A stretch of 64,000 nt of DNA from Enterococcaceae bacterium OF42-14pH9A (GCA_027692465.1 JAQEYU010000006.1:1-64000); one strand, 5' to 3'. Positions 50,542-58,435 are shown, counted from the stretch's first letter. The notes: generated by a model from the sequence alone, not told the origin. Translations and numbers: made by a program.

Positions 50542-50715
50542 ATGATTTGGGTTAAAAGGATTCTTTTCACTTGCGCCTTTTTACTGGTTGCTTGGTCATT
50601 GATTCATTTAGTAGGCGTATCGCCTTTAGTTATTCTAATCTTTGCGATTGTATTCTCTGGATATATCTCGAAAAATGGAATCCTAGCCGGATTAGGGAAC
50701 TACTTCGATGCTTAG
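50542..50715 (+). CDS. Small membrane protein, candidate immunity (57 aa)
   Basis: ATG 50542 lies 11 bp after the previous stop, after GAGGTG. The product has two hydrophobic segments (ILFTCAFLLVAWSLIHLVGV and PLVILIFAIVFSGYI). Immunity proteins of bacteriocin loci are often of this size and topology. It overlaps the next gene by 8 bp. Confidence 0.55.
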   Translation: MIWVKRILFTCAFLLVAWSLIHLVGVSPLVILIFAIVFSGYISKNGILAGLGNYFDA

Positions 50716-51169
50716 GAAAATGCTGAAAATCATATTTTCGTGTTTTATGCTTACGTTGGTACTCTCGGGTTGTCAATCGAAGAGCGAAAGCCAAATAAAA
50801 ACCTATGATTCATATGTTGAGAATTTTGAGCGTGTGAGCTTAGAAAAGGTAAAAGAAAAAATAAAGGTAGAAGACGATTTTGTTCTATACGTTGGCCGTA
50901 AAAGTTGCCGCTATTGTGAGATATTTGTTCCAAAGTTGGCAGAGGCGTCAACGGATGCTAAAGTTGATATTTTCTATTTGGATACCGACGAATTGGATTT
51001 AGAAGATCAAGAAGTAGATCAGTTTTTTGATAACTATAATGTCGAGTACACGCCTACGTTATTGAAGTTCCACAATAAAGAAAAGTTTGAAACTATTGAT
51101 TTTGATAGCGAAACGGTGAGCGTAAACGAGATAAAGGATGATCTTCAGCTGATAGACAATATTACGTAA
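50708..51169 (+). CDS. Thioredoxin-like lipoprotein (bacteriocin accessory type)
   Basis: A lipoprotein signal (LTLVLSGC, lipobox LSGC) is followed by a thioredoxin fold of ~130 residues with the redox motif SCRYCEIF and the conserved cis-Pro region YTPTLLKFHN. Lipid-anchored thiol-disulfide proteins of this type accompany disulfide-containing bacteriocins. The two-Cys product of 50115 is its likely substrate. Confidence 0.75.
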   Translation: MLRKMLKIIFSCFMLTLVLSGCQSKSESQIKTYDSYVENFERVSLEKVKEKIKVEDDFVLYVGRKSCRYCEIFVPKLAEASTDAKVDIFYLDTDELDLEDQEVDQFFDNYNVEYTPTLLKFHNKEKFETIDFDSETVSVNEIKDDLQLIDNIT

Positions 51170-51180
51170 ATCAATAAATG

Positions 51181-51231
51181 AAAAAGTAGAGGATCGGCTA
51201 ACTTACTGATTAGCCAATTCTCTACTTTTTT
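51181..51231. terminator. Bidirectional terminator between convergent genes
   Basis: AAAAAGTAGAG pairs with CTCTACTTTTT and an inner GGCTAA pairs with TTAGCC. It lies between the plus-strand thioredoxin gene and the minus-strand array. Confidence 0.75.
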
Positions 51232-51257
51232 AAGTCAAAATGAACGAAGTGATTTTG

Positions 51258-51722
51258 TTAAGACTTTCTTCTGAAATCACTCAAAACATCACGCTTCTTT
51301 TCGGAAAGAAAAGTTTCAAATTCAATAATTTCTTCTCTCTTCTTTTTAAGCACGGAGTCACGCATGGATTTTGGAAAGACGCCTTCTCGTTCCAGGATAA
51401 GGTTCTCTAATACATAGATTTTCTTCACCAGATGGGCAGTTCTTTCATCATCGTGTGCTCGAAATGCTTGGTCCTTTGCAGTCCGAGCAATCTTTAGCAG
51501 ATAGTATAATGTGAGTGTTTTCTCCTGAAGGAGATCGTGAGTGTTGCGAGTTAGGATCTCATTCTCATCTTCCAGCATAGGGATTTCGTCAGGGATTTGC
51601 GACTGTCGTTCTTGATTTTTGCAGACTTCATCAAGCGAAAAGCCGAGTTGGCAGAATTCGCAGAACAGCGTATCTGTTAAGTGAGTACCACAATATTTAC
51701 AAGTGTATGTTTCTGTGTTCAT
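51258..51722 (-). CDS. Zinc-ribbon protein, paralogue of the 60327 product
   Basis: A 154-residue protein with an N-terminal double CxxC (TCKYCGTHLTDTLFCEFCQL) and a helical remainder (TLTLYYLLKIARTAKDQAFR, then KKIYVLENLILEREGVFPKS). The helical part aligns with the protein at 60327 (QMTYVELLSRLKLARGVYRE; KLVIENIMIEKHGYYPAS). It is the last gene of the leftward array. Such small zinc-ribbon proteins are common on enterococcal plasmids; function unknown. Confidence 0.65.
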   Translation of the reverse strand: MNTETYTCKYCGTHLTDTLFCEFCQLGFSLDEVCKNQERQSQIPDEIPMLEDENEILTRNTHDLLQEKTLTLYYLLKIARTAKDQAFRAHDDERTAHLVKKIYVLENLILEREGVFPKSMRDSVLKKKREEIIEFETFLSEKKRDVLSDFRRKS

Positions 51723-51797
51723 GGGAATTCCTCCAAGTAAGTTTTTTGGCTAGTGAAGCGTCCAGAAATCAATCATTAGTAAGAGTATAGCCTAAGT

Positions 51798-52457
51798 CTA
51801 TTGGGCTTGAAAGGGGCTACAGTTATGAAGTACGAAAAAGGGTGTTAACCAGGTGGAGTAGACGTCCTGTGATAATGAATTTTTGACCTGGCAAACTGCC
51901 TGGATCCCTAGTAATGACAATTGAATATAGGCCATCATTAGACAGTGACGATCTAAGTCTTCACAGTGCACCTTCAGCTCGGTCTGATAATTGTGGCCAT
52001 TCTTTTCCATTGCTGAAGCCAAGCCAATGACCAGGCTGCCGGATCCGCAACAAGGTTCGAAGTAATGAATGCAGCCATCTGAAGAAAAGGCGGTGTCATG
52101 GTTAGATAAAGTTAATTCTGCCATTAAGCGAGCTACATGAGAAGGAGTAAAACACTGGCCGGTCGTTCGATTGGCAATACCTAAATCCATGTAGATTTCA
52201 CCTAACCAGTCCCGCTTTTCCGACTCCAGGGCAAGAATGAGAGCGGCAAATGATTCAGAAAAGCAGGAAAGCTGCTCTTTGGAGTATTTGCGAACAATCG
52301 TGAGATAGGCATTTTCTCTTTCAGAAAAGTCCGTCTTGTCTGAGGCGTTGGCGATAGCATATGCCATTAGTTCGACCCAATCGAAAAAGATAGTAGATAG
52401 CCCGTAGGATCCAGTGTTTGACCGAAGGTTTGTAAGAATAGTTTTTTTGATGTCCAT
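51798..52457 (-). CDS. N6-adenine DNA methyltransferase-like protein (219 aa)
   Basis: The SAM-binding core of an N-6 DNA methylase is clear: TGQCFTPSHVARLMAELTLS, the FEPCCGSGSL motif I and CEDLDRHCLMMAYIQLSLLG. The catalytic (N/D)PP(Y/F) motif expected after the following strand is not visible, and the protein ends with VYSTWLTPFFVLHNCSPFQA. Short plasmid methylases of this type are widespread, and whether they methylate is uncertain. Start ATG 52457 follows GAAGGAGGTC, immediately downstream (minus strand) of structured element copy 1. Confidence 0.72.
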   Translation of the reverse strand: MDIKKTILTNLRSNTGSYGLSTIFFDWVELMAYAIANASDKTDFSERENAYLTIVRKYSKEQLSCFSESFAALILALESEKRDWLGEIYMDLGIANRTTGQCFTPSHVARLMAELTLSNHDTAFSSDGCIHYFEPCCGSGSLVIGLASAMEKNGHNYQTELKVHCEDLDRHCLMMAYIQLSLLGIQAVCQVKNSLSQDVYSTWLTPFFVLHNCSPFQAQ

Positions 52458-52462
52458 GAAAT

Positions 52463-53018
52463 GACCTCCTTCAGAAAGGTTTTTGCCTTTCCTTGATTTG
52501 ATTTATTTTTCTTTGACGTAGAAGATGCACTCCTACCTGAAATGACCGACAAGGGCTTACAGCTGCACCAGCTTCAGCTGGATGCAGGTGTTGTGCATTT
52601 ACCCTTGTCGGTTGAATGGAAGGTAGGATAAAAGGCGACAGCGGAGCCGTTCTTCTCAAAGAAAAATGAAATCAAGGAAAGGCGGAGGCCTGAAGGGCCG
52701 GGGTGCGACGGAGGAGCACCACAGGGAGGCGAAGCCGACAGCCCGTTGTAAACGGGCGGGAAGTGGGCGTAGGCCACGCAGGGGGACCCGGTGATCATTG
52801 ATCAACGGGGGAAAAGCAGGCAGCGCCTGCGTTCCCTTTGATAGAGTCGTCTGAGGATCAGACGACTGAATTTGTCAATAGAGCGAAGCGTCAAGGGGAA
52901 AGCACGAAGTCGAAGACGGTACGAGTGCTTGGACCGACTATTGACAAATTCACAGCAATACGTGCAGCGAATTGCATCCGTAAGGTCAAAGAAATAGGTG
53001 ATTCCTATTTCTTTGACC
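52463..53018 (-). repeat. Structured cassette element, copy 1
   Basis: From the gene side this copy has AAGGAGGTC, then long arms (TTTTTCTTTGA and complement) enclosing CCTACCT/AGGTAGG, CCGACAAGGG/CCCTTGTCGG and CCAGC-TTCA-GCTGG. A GC-rich block of hairpins follows (GGTGC/GCACC, GCCCGT/ACGGGC, GCAGGC/GCCTGC), then GTCGTCTG/CAGACGAC and GAATTTGTCAATAG with its complement enclosing AAGCAC/GTGCTT. The gene-distal end is a separate 15-bp hairpin, 52984-52998 with 53004-53018. It lies upstream of the methylase gene. Near-identical structure recurs four more times. Confidence 0.85.
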
Positions 53019-53025
53019 GCTGCTT

Positions 53026-53121
53026 TTATGCGATTCGAACCAACCCTCCAAAATTGGCCTCACGTTGCACCAATTTCAAAGATTCGTTTTTTCTGAAGTA
53101 AAGGCAACACGCTACCAGCAT
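53026..53121 (-). pseudogene. Remnant tail of a gene like 55100
   Basis: On the minus strand the frame ends NFGGLVRIA-stop, matching the end FGGLVRTA-stop of the 55100 gene next to copy 3. Upstream of this tail similarity is lost and there is no ribosome site. It shows that the DNA repeated with the element includes the end of a neighbouring gene. Confidence 0.5.
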
Positions 53122-53168
53122 GAAAGTATAGGAGCAGTCCCCTACACCTTCACGAGCGACTTTATGGA

Positions 53169-53360
53169 TCACAATTCGTATTCGCCTCGGAGTTTATGTG
53201 CACAATCTTCACAGACGTATCCTACCCCCCAGGCACCGTTAGGCATGGAAGTCAGCTCAATCCCGCACTCTTCACAGGTTCCGAATCCCGAACCGTCGCC
53301 TTCGTCTAGGAACTCTTCATCAATTTTTTGCCACTTGCTTTCTTGTTCACACATTTTCAT
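53169..53360 (-). CDS. Small zinc-ribbon-like protein (63 aa)
   Basis: ATG (complement of 53358-53360) follows GGAAGGAAATGGTG. The acidic product has two CxxC pairs (FGTCEECGIELTSM and YVCEDCAHKLRGEYEL), so it probably binds zinc. It lies between element copies 1 and 2. Copy 2 has its own degenerate ribosome site (GAAGGAAGTCC) some 45 bp further upstream without a start codon. Confidence 0.6.
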   Translation of the reverse strand: MKMCEQESKWQKIDEEFLDEGDGSGFGTCEECGIELTSMPNGAWGVGYVCEDCAHKLRGEYEL

Positions 53361-53411
53361 CACCATTTCCTTCCGAGTAATTGTTTTTATCCGTATTTCT
53401 TAGTTTGGCAG

Positions 53412-53967
53412 AGGGACTTCCTTCAGAAAGGCTTTTGGCCTTCCTTGATTTGATTTATTTTTCTTTGATGCAGAAGATGAATCATACCTGAAATGACCGA
53501 CAAGGGCTTACAGCTGCACCAGCTTCAGCTGGATGCAGGTGTTGTGTATTTACCCTTGTCGGTTGAATGGAAGGTATGATACAAGGCGACAGCGGAGCCG
53601 CTCTTCTCAAAGAAAAATAAAATCAAGGAAGGCGGAGGCCTGAAGGGCCGGGGTGCGACGGAGGAGCACCACAGGGAGGCGGAGCCGACAGCCCGTTGTA
53701 AACGGGCGGGAAGTGGGCGCAGCCCACGCAGGGGGACCCGGTGATCATTGATCAACGGGGGAAAAGCAGGCAGCGCCTGCGTTCCCTTTGATAAAGTCGT
53801 CTGAGAATCAGACGACTGAATTTGTCAATAGAGCGGAGCGTCAAGGGGAAAGCACGAAGTCGAAGACGGTACGAGTGCTTGGATCGACTATTGACAAATT
53901 CATGGCAAAGCGAGTAGCGCTTTGCTTCTTTGGTGTTGCTTAAGCCTCCATATCCTGGAGGCTTAAG
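53412..53967 (-). repeat. Structured cassette element, copy 2
   Basis: Same order of stems as copy 1, with CATACCT/AGGTATG instead of CCTACCT/AGGTAGG (paired change) and GCAAA/TTTGC instead of GCAAT/ATTGC near 53905 (paired change). The gene-distal hairpin is different: CTTAAGCCTCC (53939-53949) with GGAGGCTTAAG (53957-53967). It precedes the 53169 gene. Confidence 0.85.
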
Positions 53968-53980
53968 TAATTTGTCATAC

Positions 53981-54529
53981 CTAGTAGTAGAGACTGCATG
54001 CTTCATCAAAGGCATAAGGAGCGACTTCTTGTGCTTTGATGGCTTTTAGATTGGCACGAATTCGTGATTTTGAGACTAGCGCTTTCGTGGCTTCAAAGAA
54101 CGTGGCAAACGTCGGTTGATCCCCCATCATCATGTCAAAACGATTGACACAAAAGGCAAAAAAGAGGAATTGGTAGCTTACATCGCATTCATCAAGTGGC
54201 ATAGGCGTCAGCCAAAAATCATTCCCTTGTTGTTGGTTCTTCTGGAGGAGATAGTCTAACCAGTGAAGCTCAGTCGGAAAGTCCTTGTCTGCTTGCTGAA
54301 GTTCCTTGACCACCATTTCAAAATCCGGAAAATCCTCTGCCCCAAAACATAGAGGGTTGTGTGTCAGGATAAAGCCATTTTCCTGAAAGAATTCCCAAAC
54401 GTCTGACCCACTTTCAAAATTGTGATAGATAAGAGGTACGTCCAGATAGCGGTTGATTGATAGTCGGTCAAGGTAGTGATTTGCTGTGGCTAGGTCTTCT
54501 AATAATCCTTGTGTTTCATCATCTCTCAT
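53981..54529 (-). CDS. Hypothetical protein (182 aa)
   Basis: ATG 54529 follows AAAGGAGGTC. Acidic soluble protein (MRDDETQGLLEDLATANHYL, then VWEFFQENGFILTHNPLCFG), aromatic-rich, with no signal or membrane segment and no recognised family. It lies between element copies 2 and 3. Confidence 0.65.
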   Translation of the reverse strand: MRDDETQGLLEDLATANHYLDRLSINRYLDVPLIYHNFESGSDVWEFFQENGFILTHNPLCFGAEDFPDFEMVVKELQQADKDFPTELHWLDYLLQKNQQQGNDFWLTPMPLDECDVSYQFLFFAFCVNRFDMMMGDQPTFATFFEATKALVSKSRIRANLKAIKAQEVAPYAFDEACSLYY

Positions 54530-54536
54530 GTGAGGT

Positions 54537-55092
54537 GACCTCCTTTAGAAAGGCTTTTGGCCTTCCTTGATTTGATTTTTTTCCTTTGATGCAGAAGATG
54601 AATCATACCTGTAATGACCGACAAGGGCTTACAGCTGCACCAGCTTCAGCTGGATGCAGGTGTTGTGTATTTACCCTTGTCGGTTGAATGGAGGGTATGA
54701 TACAAGGCGACAGCGGAGCCGTTCTTCTCAAAGAAAAATAAAATCAAGGGAAGGCGGAGGCCTGAAGGGCCGGGGTGCGACGTAGGAGCACCACAGGGAG
54801 GCGAAGCCGACAGCCCGTTGTAAAAACGGGCGGGAAGTGGGCGTAGCCCACGCAGGGGGACCCGGTGATCATTGATCAACGGGGGAAAAGCAGGCAGCGC
54901 CTGCGTTCCCTTTGATAGAGTCGTCTGAGGAGCAGACGACTGAATTTGTCAATAGAGCGAAGCGTCAAGGGGAAAGCGCGAAGTCGAAGACGGTACGAGC
55001 GCTTGGATCGACTATTGACAAATTCACTGCAATACGCGCAGCGAATTGCATCCGAAAGGGCAGAGAAATAGGAAATACCTATTTCTCTGCCC
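54537..55092 (-). repeat. Structured cassette element, copy 3
   Basis: The stem near 54975 reads AAGCGC/GCGCTT where copies 1, 2 and 4 have AAGCAC/GTGCTT, a paired change. A 2-nt insertion lies in the loop after GCCCGTTGTAA. The gene-distal hairpin is GGGCAGAGAAATAGG (55058-55072) with its complement (55078-55092), matching that of copy 1 except for compensated pairs. It precedes the 53981 gene. Confidence 0.85.
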
Positions 55093-55099
55093 TTTGCTT

Positions 55100-55507
55100 T
55101 TACGCGGTTCGAACCAATCCTCCAAAAACTGGCTGAAAAGCGATTGTCCCAAACTCCGAAAACATTGGATTGTCTAAATTGAAGACATAGACAAATTGAT
55201 AGCCGTCTTTTAACTCTTGCCAATCATCTGACCAAGTGCTGGTATCCTCTGATACATAGAAAACGGATAACATTTGACCAATTGAGGTGTTGGATAAGAT
55301 AGCATAGTAAACGATACCTTGATAATCTTCCTCAAATTCGCTGACTAAGTGTTTCATTTTGTCAGTTAACCAGAAGTTCCCGCCGTTTCTTGAAAAGGAA
55401 ACGAGGTCAGATTGAGAAAATTGTGCAATGGTTTCATCAATAATAGCCATTGCCTTCATTCGTTTGATAGCCTCTTGTTTCATTTTTTCTTTTGATAATT
55501 CGTTCAT
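55100..55507 (-). CDS. SseB/DUF-like acidic hypothetical protein (135 aa)
   Basis: ATG 55507 follows AGGAGG and lies next to the stop of the 55509 gene. The product begins MNELSKEKMKQEAIKRMKAM and contains FWLTDKMKHLVSEFEEDYQG and YQFVYVFNLDNPMFSEFGTI; soluble, with a helical N-terminus and a beta-rich C-terminus. No firm family. Its last codons lie within the extended homology of element copies 1 and 3. Confidence 0.6.
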   Translation of the reverse strand: MNELSKEKMKQEAIKRMKAMAIIDETIAQFSQSDLVSFSRNGGNFWLTDKMKHLVSEFEEDYQGIVYYAILSNTSIGQMLSVFYVSEDTSTWSDDWQELKDGYQFVYVFNLDNPMFSEFGTIAFQPVFGGLVRTA

Positions 55508-55508
55508 A

Positions 55509-55952
55509 TTAGTTTTCCTCCTGATTGTCTGTACCCTGCTTAAAGGAATACACAGCGCCATTTGTTTTAATATCTTCAAAGTATTCAAGCCATTTGGAAT
55601 CAACCGTTTTCGCCCTTTTTTCCTCTGTAAAACGGAGCCATGTGAGTTCTAATGCTTGATATTCTGCCGGTTTAATTGCACTTGGTTTTACACCGGTATC
55701 AAGACAAAGTGTCGCTTGAAAGAGCCATTTGGGGTTGGATTTATACAACTGTTCAAGGGTTCGGTAGTAGGTGTCAATCAGGTTCAATTCAACACTACTT
55801 TCAATAAATTCTTCTTGCGCTTTTTCCAAAATCTGTTTGTAATGTTTTTTTGGTACACGAGTTTCGTTATAGGCAAACGTCATATTTTCTATTTGTTGTG
55901 CCATTTTTTCTCTAGGTAGTCTTACAAACTCGTCGTAGTAAAGCATTGGCAT
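55509..55952 (-). CDS. Hypothetical protein (147 aa)
   Basis: ATG 55952 is preceded by AAGGAGGTCCCCCTT at the end of element copy 4. The product (MPMLYYDEFVRLPREKMAQQ, then VPKKHYKQILEKAQEEFIES) is helical and charged. No family recognised. It is the first gene of a two-gene cassette with 55100. Confidence 0.6.
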   Translation of the reverse strand: MPMLYYDEFVRLPREKMAQQIENMTFAYNETRVPKKHYKQILEKAQEEFIESSVELNLIDTYYRTLEQLYKSNPKWLFQATLCLDTGVKPSAIKPAEYQALELTWLRFTEEKRAKTVDSKWLEYFEDIKTNGAVYSFKQGTDNQEEN

Positions 55953-55961
55953 AAGGGGGAC

Positions 55962-56513
55962 CTCCTTCAGAAAGGCTCTTGGCCTTCCTTGATTTGATTT
56001 ATTTTTCTTTGATGTAGAAGATGAATCATACCTGGAATGACCGACAAGGGCTTACAGCTGCACCAGCTTCAGCTGGATGCAGGTGTTGTGCATTTACCCT
56101 TGTCGGTTGAATGGAAGGTATGATAAAAGGCGACAGCGGAGCCGTTCTTCTCAAAGGAAAATAAAATCAAGGAAGGCGGAGGCCTGAAGGGCCGGGGTGC
56201 GACGGAGGAGCACCACAGGGAGGCGGAGCCGACAGCCCGTTGTAAGGGGGGGGGAAGGGGGCGTAGCCCACGCAGGGGGACCCGGTGATCGTTGATCAAC
56301 GGGGGAAAAGCAGGCAGCGCCTGCCTTCCCTTTGATAGAGTCGTCTGAGGAGCAGACGACTGAATTTGTCAATAGAGCGAAGCGTCAAGGGGAAAGCACG
56401 AAGTCGAAGACGATACGAGTGCTTGGACCGACTATTGACAAATTCATGGCAAAGCGAGCAGCGCTTTGCATCCGAGCTGGGACAAGGAGAATGATTTCAA
56501 TCTCCTTGTCCCA
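55962..56513 (-). repeat. Structured cassette element, copy 4
   Basis: Same stems as copy 2 (CATACCT/AGGTATG, GCAAA/TTTGC, AAGCAC/GTGCTT). The hairpin around 56240 is damaged (GTTGTAAGGGGGGGG instead of GTTGTAAACGGGCGG). The gene-distal hairpin is unique: TGGGACAAGGAGA (56478-56490) with TCTCCTTGTCCCA (56501-56513). It precedes the 55509/55100 pair. Confidence 0.85.
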
Positions 56514-56517
56514 ATTA

Positions 56518-56955
56518 TTAATCAATTACTAGCATTGCATCGAGTGCGTCTTCTTTGCCGTCTCGAAGCTTTCCTTCCTCATCGTAGAACTCCTCGTCAT
56601 CAAGGTGGATACACTTGTTTAGCACGATCTCTCCGTTTTCAATGACATAGTGTTCGTTAAACCCTAATCCTGTTTCAAGTGATTTAACCGTGATGGTTAA
56701 CATCAGCTCTTTTGATAGATATAGGAGATTCTGCGGGCTTTCTGGGTGGTCTTCAAGAAAACTGTATTCGACACTCCAGGCACAGAACCCTTCGATCCGC
56801 ATAATTTCCTCTTCAAGGGTAAATGCAAGGGCTTCATGTACCCCAAAAAAACGACCAAATAGATTAACGATTGAATCTCTTTCATACGCTGCTCTATCAA
56901 CGTTCAGACGTTGATAGAGCTGTTCCATTGATGAATGGGTGCCTTCAATAAGCAT
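56518..56955 (-). CDS. Hypothetical protein (145 aa)
   Basis: ATG 56955 lies 16 bp after the stop of the 56972 gene; the ribosome site is weak. An upstream extension of the frame overlaps that gene and is not credible. Product MLIEGTHSSMEQLYQRLNVD…, acidic, ending GKLRDGKEDALDAMLVID. No family recognised. Last gene of a three-gene cassette. Confidence 0.6.
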   Translation of the reverse strand: MLIEGTHSSMEQLYQRLNVDRAAYERDSIVNLFGRFFGVHEALAFTLEEEIMRIEGFCAWSVEYSFLEDHPESPQNLLYLSKELMLTITVKSLETGLGFNEHYVIENGEIVLNKCIHLDDEEFYDEEGKLRDGKEDALDAMLVID

Positions 56956-56971
56956 GTTGAAATCACAGTAA

Positions 56972-57466
56972 TTACTCAAAGAAATCACCAAAATTCTGAT
57001 AGTTTTCCTGCACCTGATTGTTGGAAATATGGATAGAGCCAAAGTCTTCGAAATCTTCACCACGGTAAACGACAAGTCCTTCGACGGTATAGTGGTTAGG
57101 CGCAAGAACCTTGTCAATCAGATATTGAATCCATTCAACGTAATTATAGAATTTTTCCTGTCCGTCCCATTCGATGGTCTGATTGTCTTCTTGCAGCTCC
57201 CACTGACACCAAAGACCTGGTTGTGTTGCTGGTGGTTGATTATAGTTCACGATAGATGCTGGATGGCTGTTTTGCCCATAGTTTCCATCATCTAAACAGA
57301 AAAACTCGCCGTCTTCACCACAATCACCGAAGCCTGCCTCGATGAGTAGTTGGTTGTTTCGTTTCATTCTTCTTGTCTGTTGCAGCCCTCGCAAAAGTGC
57401 GGCTACTTCTTCATTGACTGGCTCATTGATTGTGAATTCGCCCATAAAGTCGGTATGATAACCCAT
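56972..57466 (-). CDS. Phage/plasmid-type hypothetical protein (164 aa)
   Basis: ATG 57466 follows AAGGAGGAG. It begins MGYHTDFMGEFTINEPVNEE and contains FGDCGEDGEFFCLDDGNYGQ and GLWCQWELQEDNQTIEWDGQ; proteins with this MGYHTDF start are found in phages and mobile elements. Soluble and acidic. Function unknown. Confidence 0.65.
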   Translation of the reverse strand: MGYHTDFMGEFTINEPVNEEVAALLRGLQQTRRMKRNNQLLIEAGFGDCGEDGEFFCLDDGNYGQNSHPASIVNYNQPPATQPGLWCQWELQEDNQTIEWDGQEKFYNYVEWIQYLIDKVLAPNHYTVEGLVVYRGEDFEDFGSIHISNNQVQENYQNFGDFFE

Positions 57467-57479
57467 TATTTTCTCCTCC

Positions 57480-57851
57480 TTACCACCATTCGGTGTAACT
57501 GACTTGATACCCGTCGTTAAGTAACTTCTCTGCTCTTTCGATGATAGGTAACGTTTCTTCTAGCTCTTGATAGTACATTTCATCGTATACAATGGAACCG
57601 AAGAAAAAACCGCCTGCTGTTGGGAGCAAATTCTCTGAAGTTTCTGGGGAACGGTCAGCAAGGCATGTTAAAATCTTCGATTTCAAGTCTGCCAACATTT
57701 CTGAGTTAACCACTAGCTCTTCAATATTTTCGTTGCGTTTTTCTGGAATGTGGGAGGCGAAGAACCTACGAATTTGGTTTGCTTTTCGCCAATACCCAAC
57801 TTCTGGTTGATCCTCTTCTTTTTTTGCGACTAACCACATGTCTAAACCCAT
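57480..57851 (-). CDS. MGLDM-type hypothetical protein (123 aa)
   Basis: ATG 57851 follows ATGGAGGAATC. The product begins MGLDMWLVAKKEEDQPEVGY and WRKANQIRRFFASHIPEK, a start shared with many phage and plasmid proteins of unknown role. It is acidic and soluble and heads the three-gene cassette behind element copy 5. Confidence 0.65.
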   Translation of the reverse strand: MGLDMWLVAKKEEDQPEVGYWRKANQIRRFFASHIPEKRNENIEELVVNSEMLADLKSKILTCLADRSPETSENLLPTAGGFFFGSIVYDEMYYQELEETLPIIERAEKLLNDGYQVSYTEWW

Positions 57852-57889
57852 TGTTGATTCCTCCATTGGAATGTATTTCAAAGGAGAGG

Positions 57890-58435
57890 ATTCTCCTTTA
57901 GAAAGGCAGGAATGCCTTTTGAGAGAAGCGTTTTTCCTTTGATGTGTTGAGGCGATCACGGCAGAAAGGCAGACACAAGGACGTACACCGGCACCAACTT
58001 CAGTTGGATGTCCGGAGTCGTGCATTTATCCTTGTGTCTGCGTGGTGGCCGTGATAGAAGGCAACAGCGTTGCCGTATCAACCAAAGGAAAAACTATTCA
58101 AAAGGTAAGCTGCCAACCAAAAGGAGACGGGCGAGTTGGAAACGAGCGGAAGTGGGCGTAGCCCACGCAGGGGGACCCGGTGATCGTTGATCAACGGGGG
58201 AAAAGCAGGCGGCGCCTGCGTTCCCTTTGATAGAGCCGTCTGTGGAGCAGACGGCTGAATTTGTCAATAGAGCGAAGCGTTAAGAGGAAAGCGTGAAGTC
58301 GAAGACGGTACGAGCGCTTGAAACGTCTATTGATAAATTCATAGCAATACGCGCAGCGGATTGTACCCAATTCAGAACTGAAATGGAGGGGTATTTGGGG
58401 AGAGAGAGCTTCTAAAAGACGATATGGTTCTGAAT
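57890..58435 (-). repeat. Structured cassette element, copy 5 (most diverged)
   Basis: Many stems have the same place and length as in copies 1-4 but different paired bases: ATCACGGC/GCCGTGAT, GCAGACACAAGGA/TCCTTGTGTCTGC, CCAAC-TTCA-GTTGG and GCCGTCTG/CAGACGGC. The central GC-rich block is shorter. The gene-distal inverted repeat is ATTCAGAAC (58370-58378) with GTTCTGAAT (58427-58435), with a 48-nt loop. It precedes the 57480 gene. Confidence 0.8.

Noticed and set aside
52574..56299. Repeated minus-strand reading frames with a common peptide (MINDHRVPLRGLRPLPA…) in the structured element
   Set aside because: Copy 3 has a 2-nt insertion and copy 4 a damaged stretch that break the frame, copy 5 lacks the region, there is no ribosome site, and base changes follow pairing rather than codons.
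52838..56532. Plus-strand frames beginning MIESSEEQTTEFVNRAKRQGE in several element copies
   Set aside because: They run through the GAATTTGTCAATAG and GTCGTCTG stems, have no ribosome site, and are explained by the repeated hairpins.
56956..57117. Extension of the 56518 gene upstream to 57117
   Set aside because: Overlaps the well-supported 56972 gene with no ribosome site.
52463..58435. Group II intron fragments or a known insertion sequence as the repeated element
   Set aside because: No domain V-like sequence, GTGCG start, reverse transcriptase, transposase, terminal inverted repeat or target duplication is visible.
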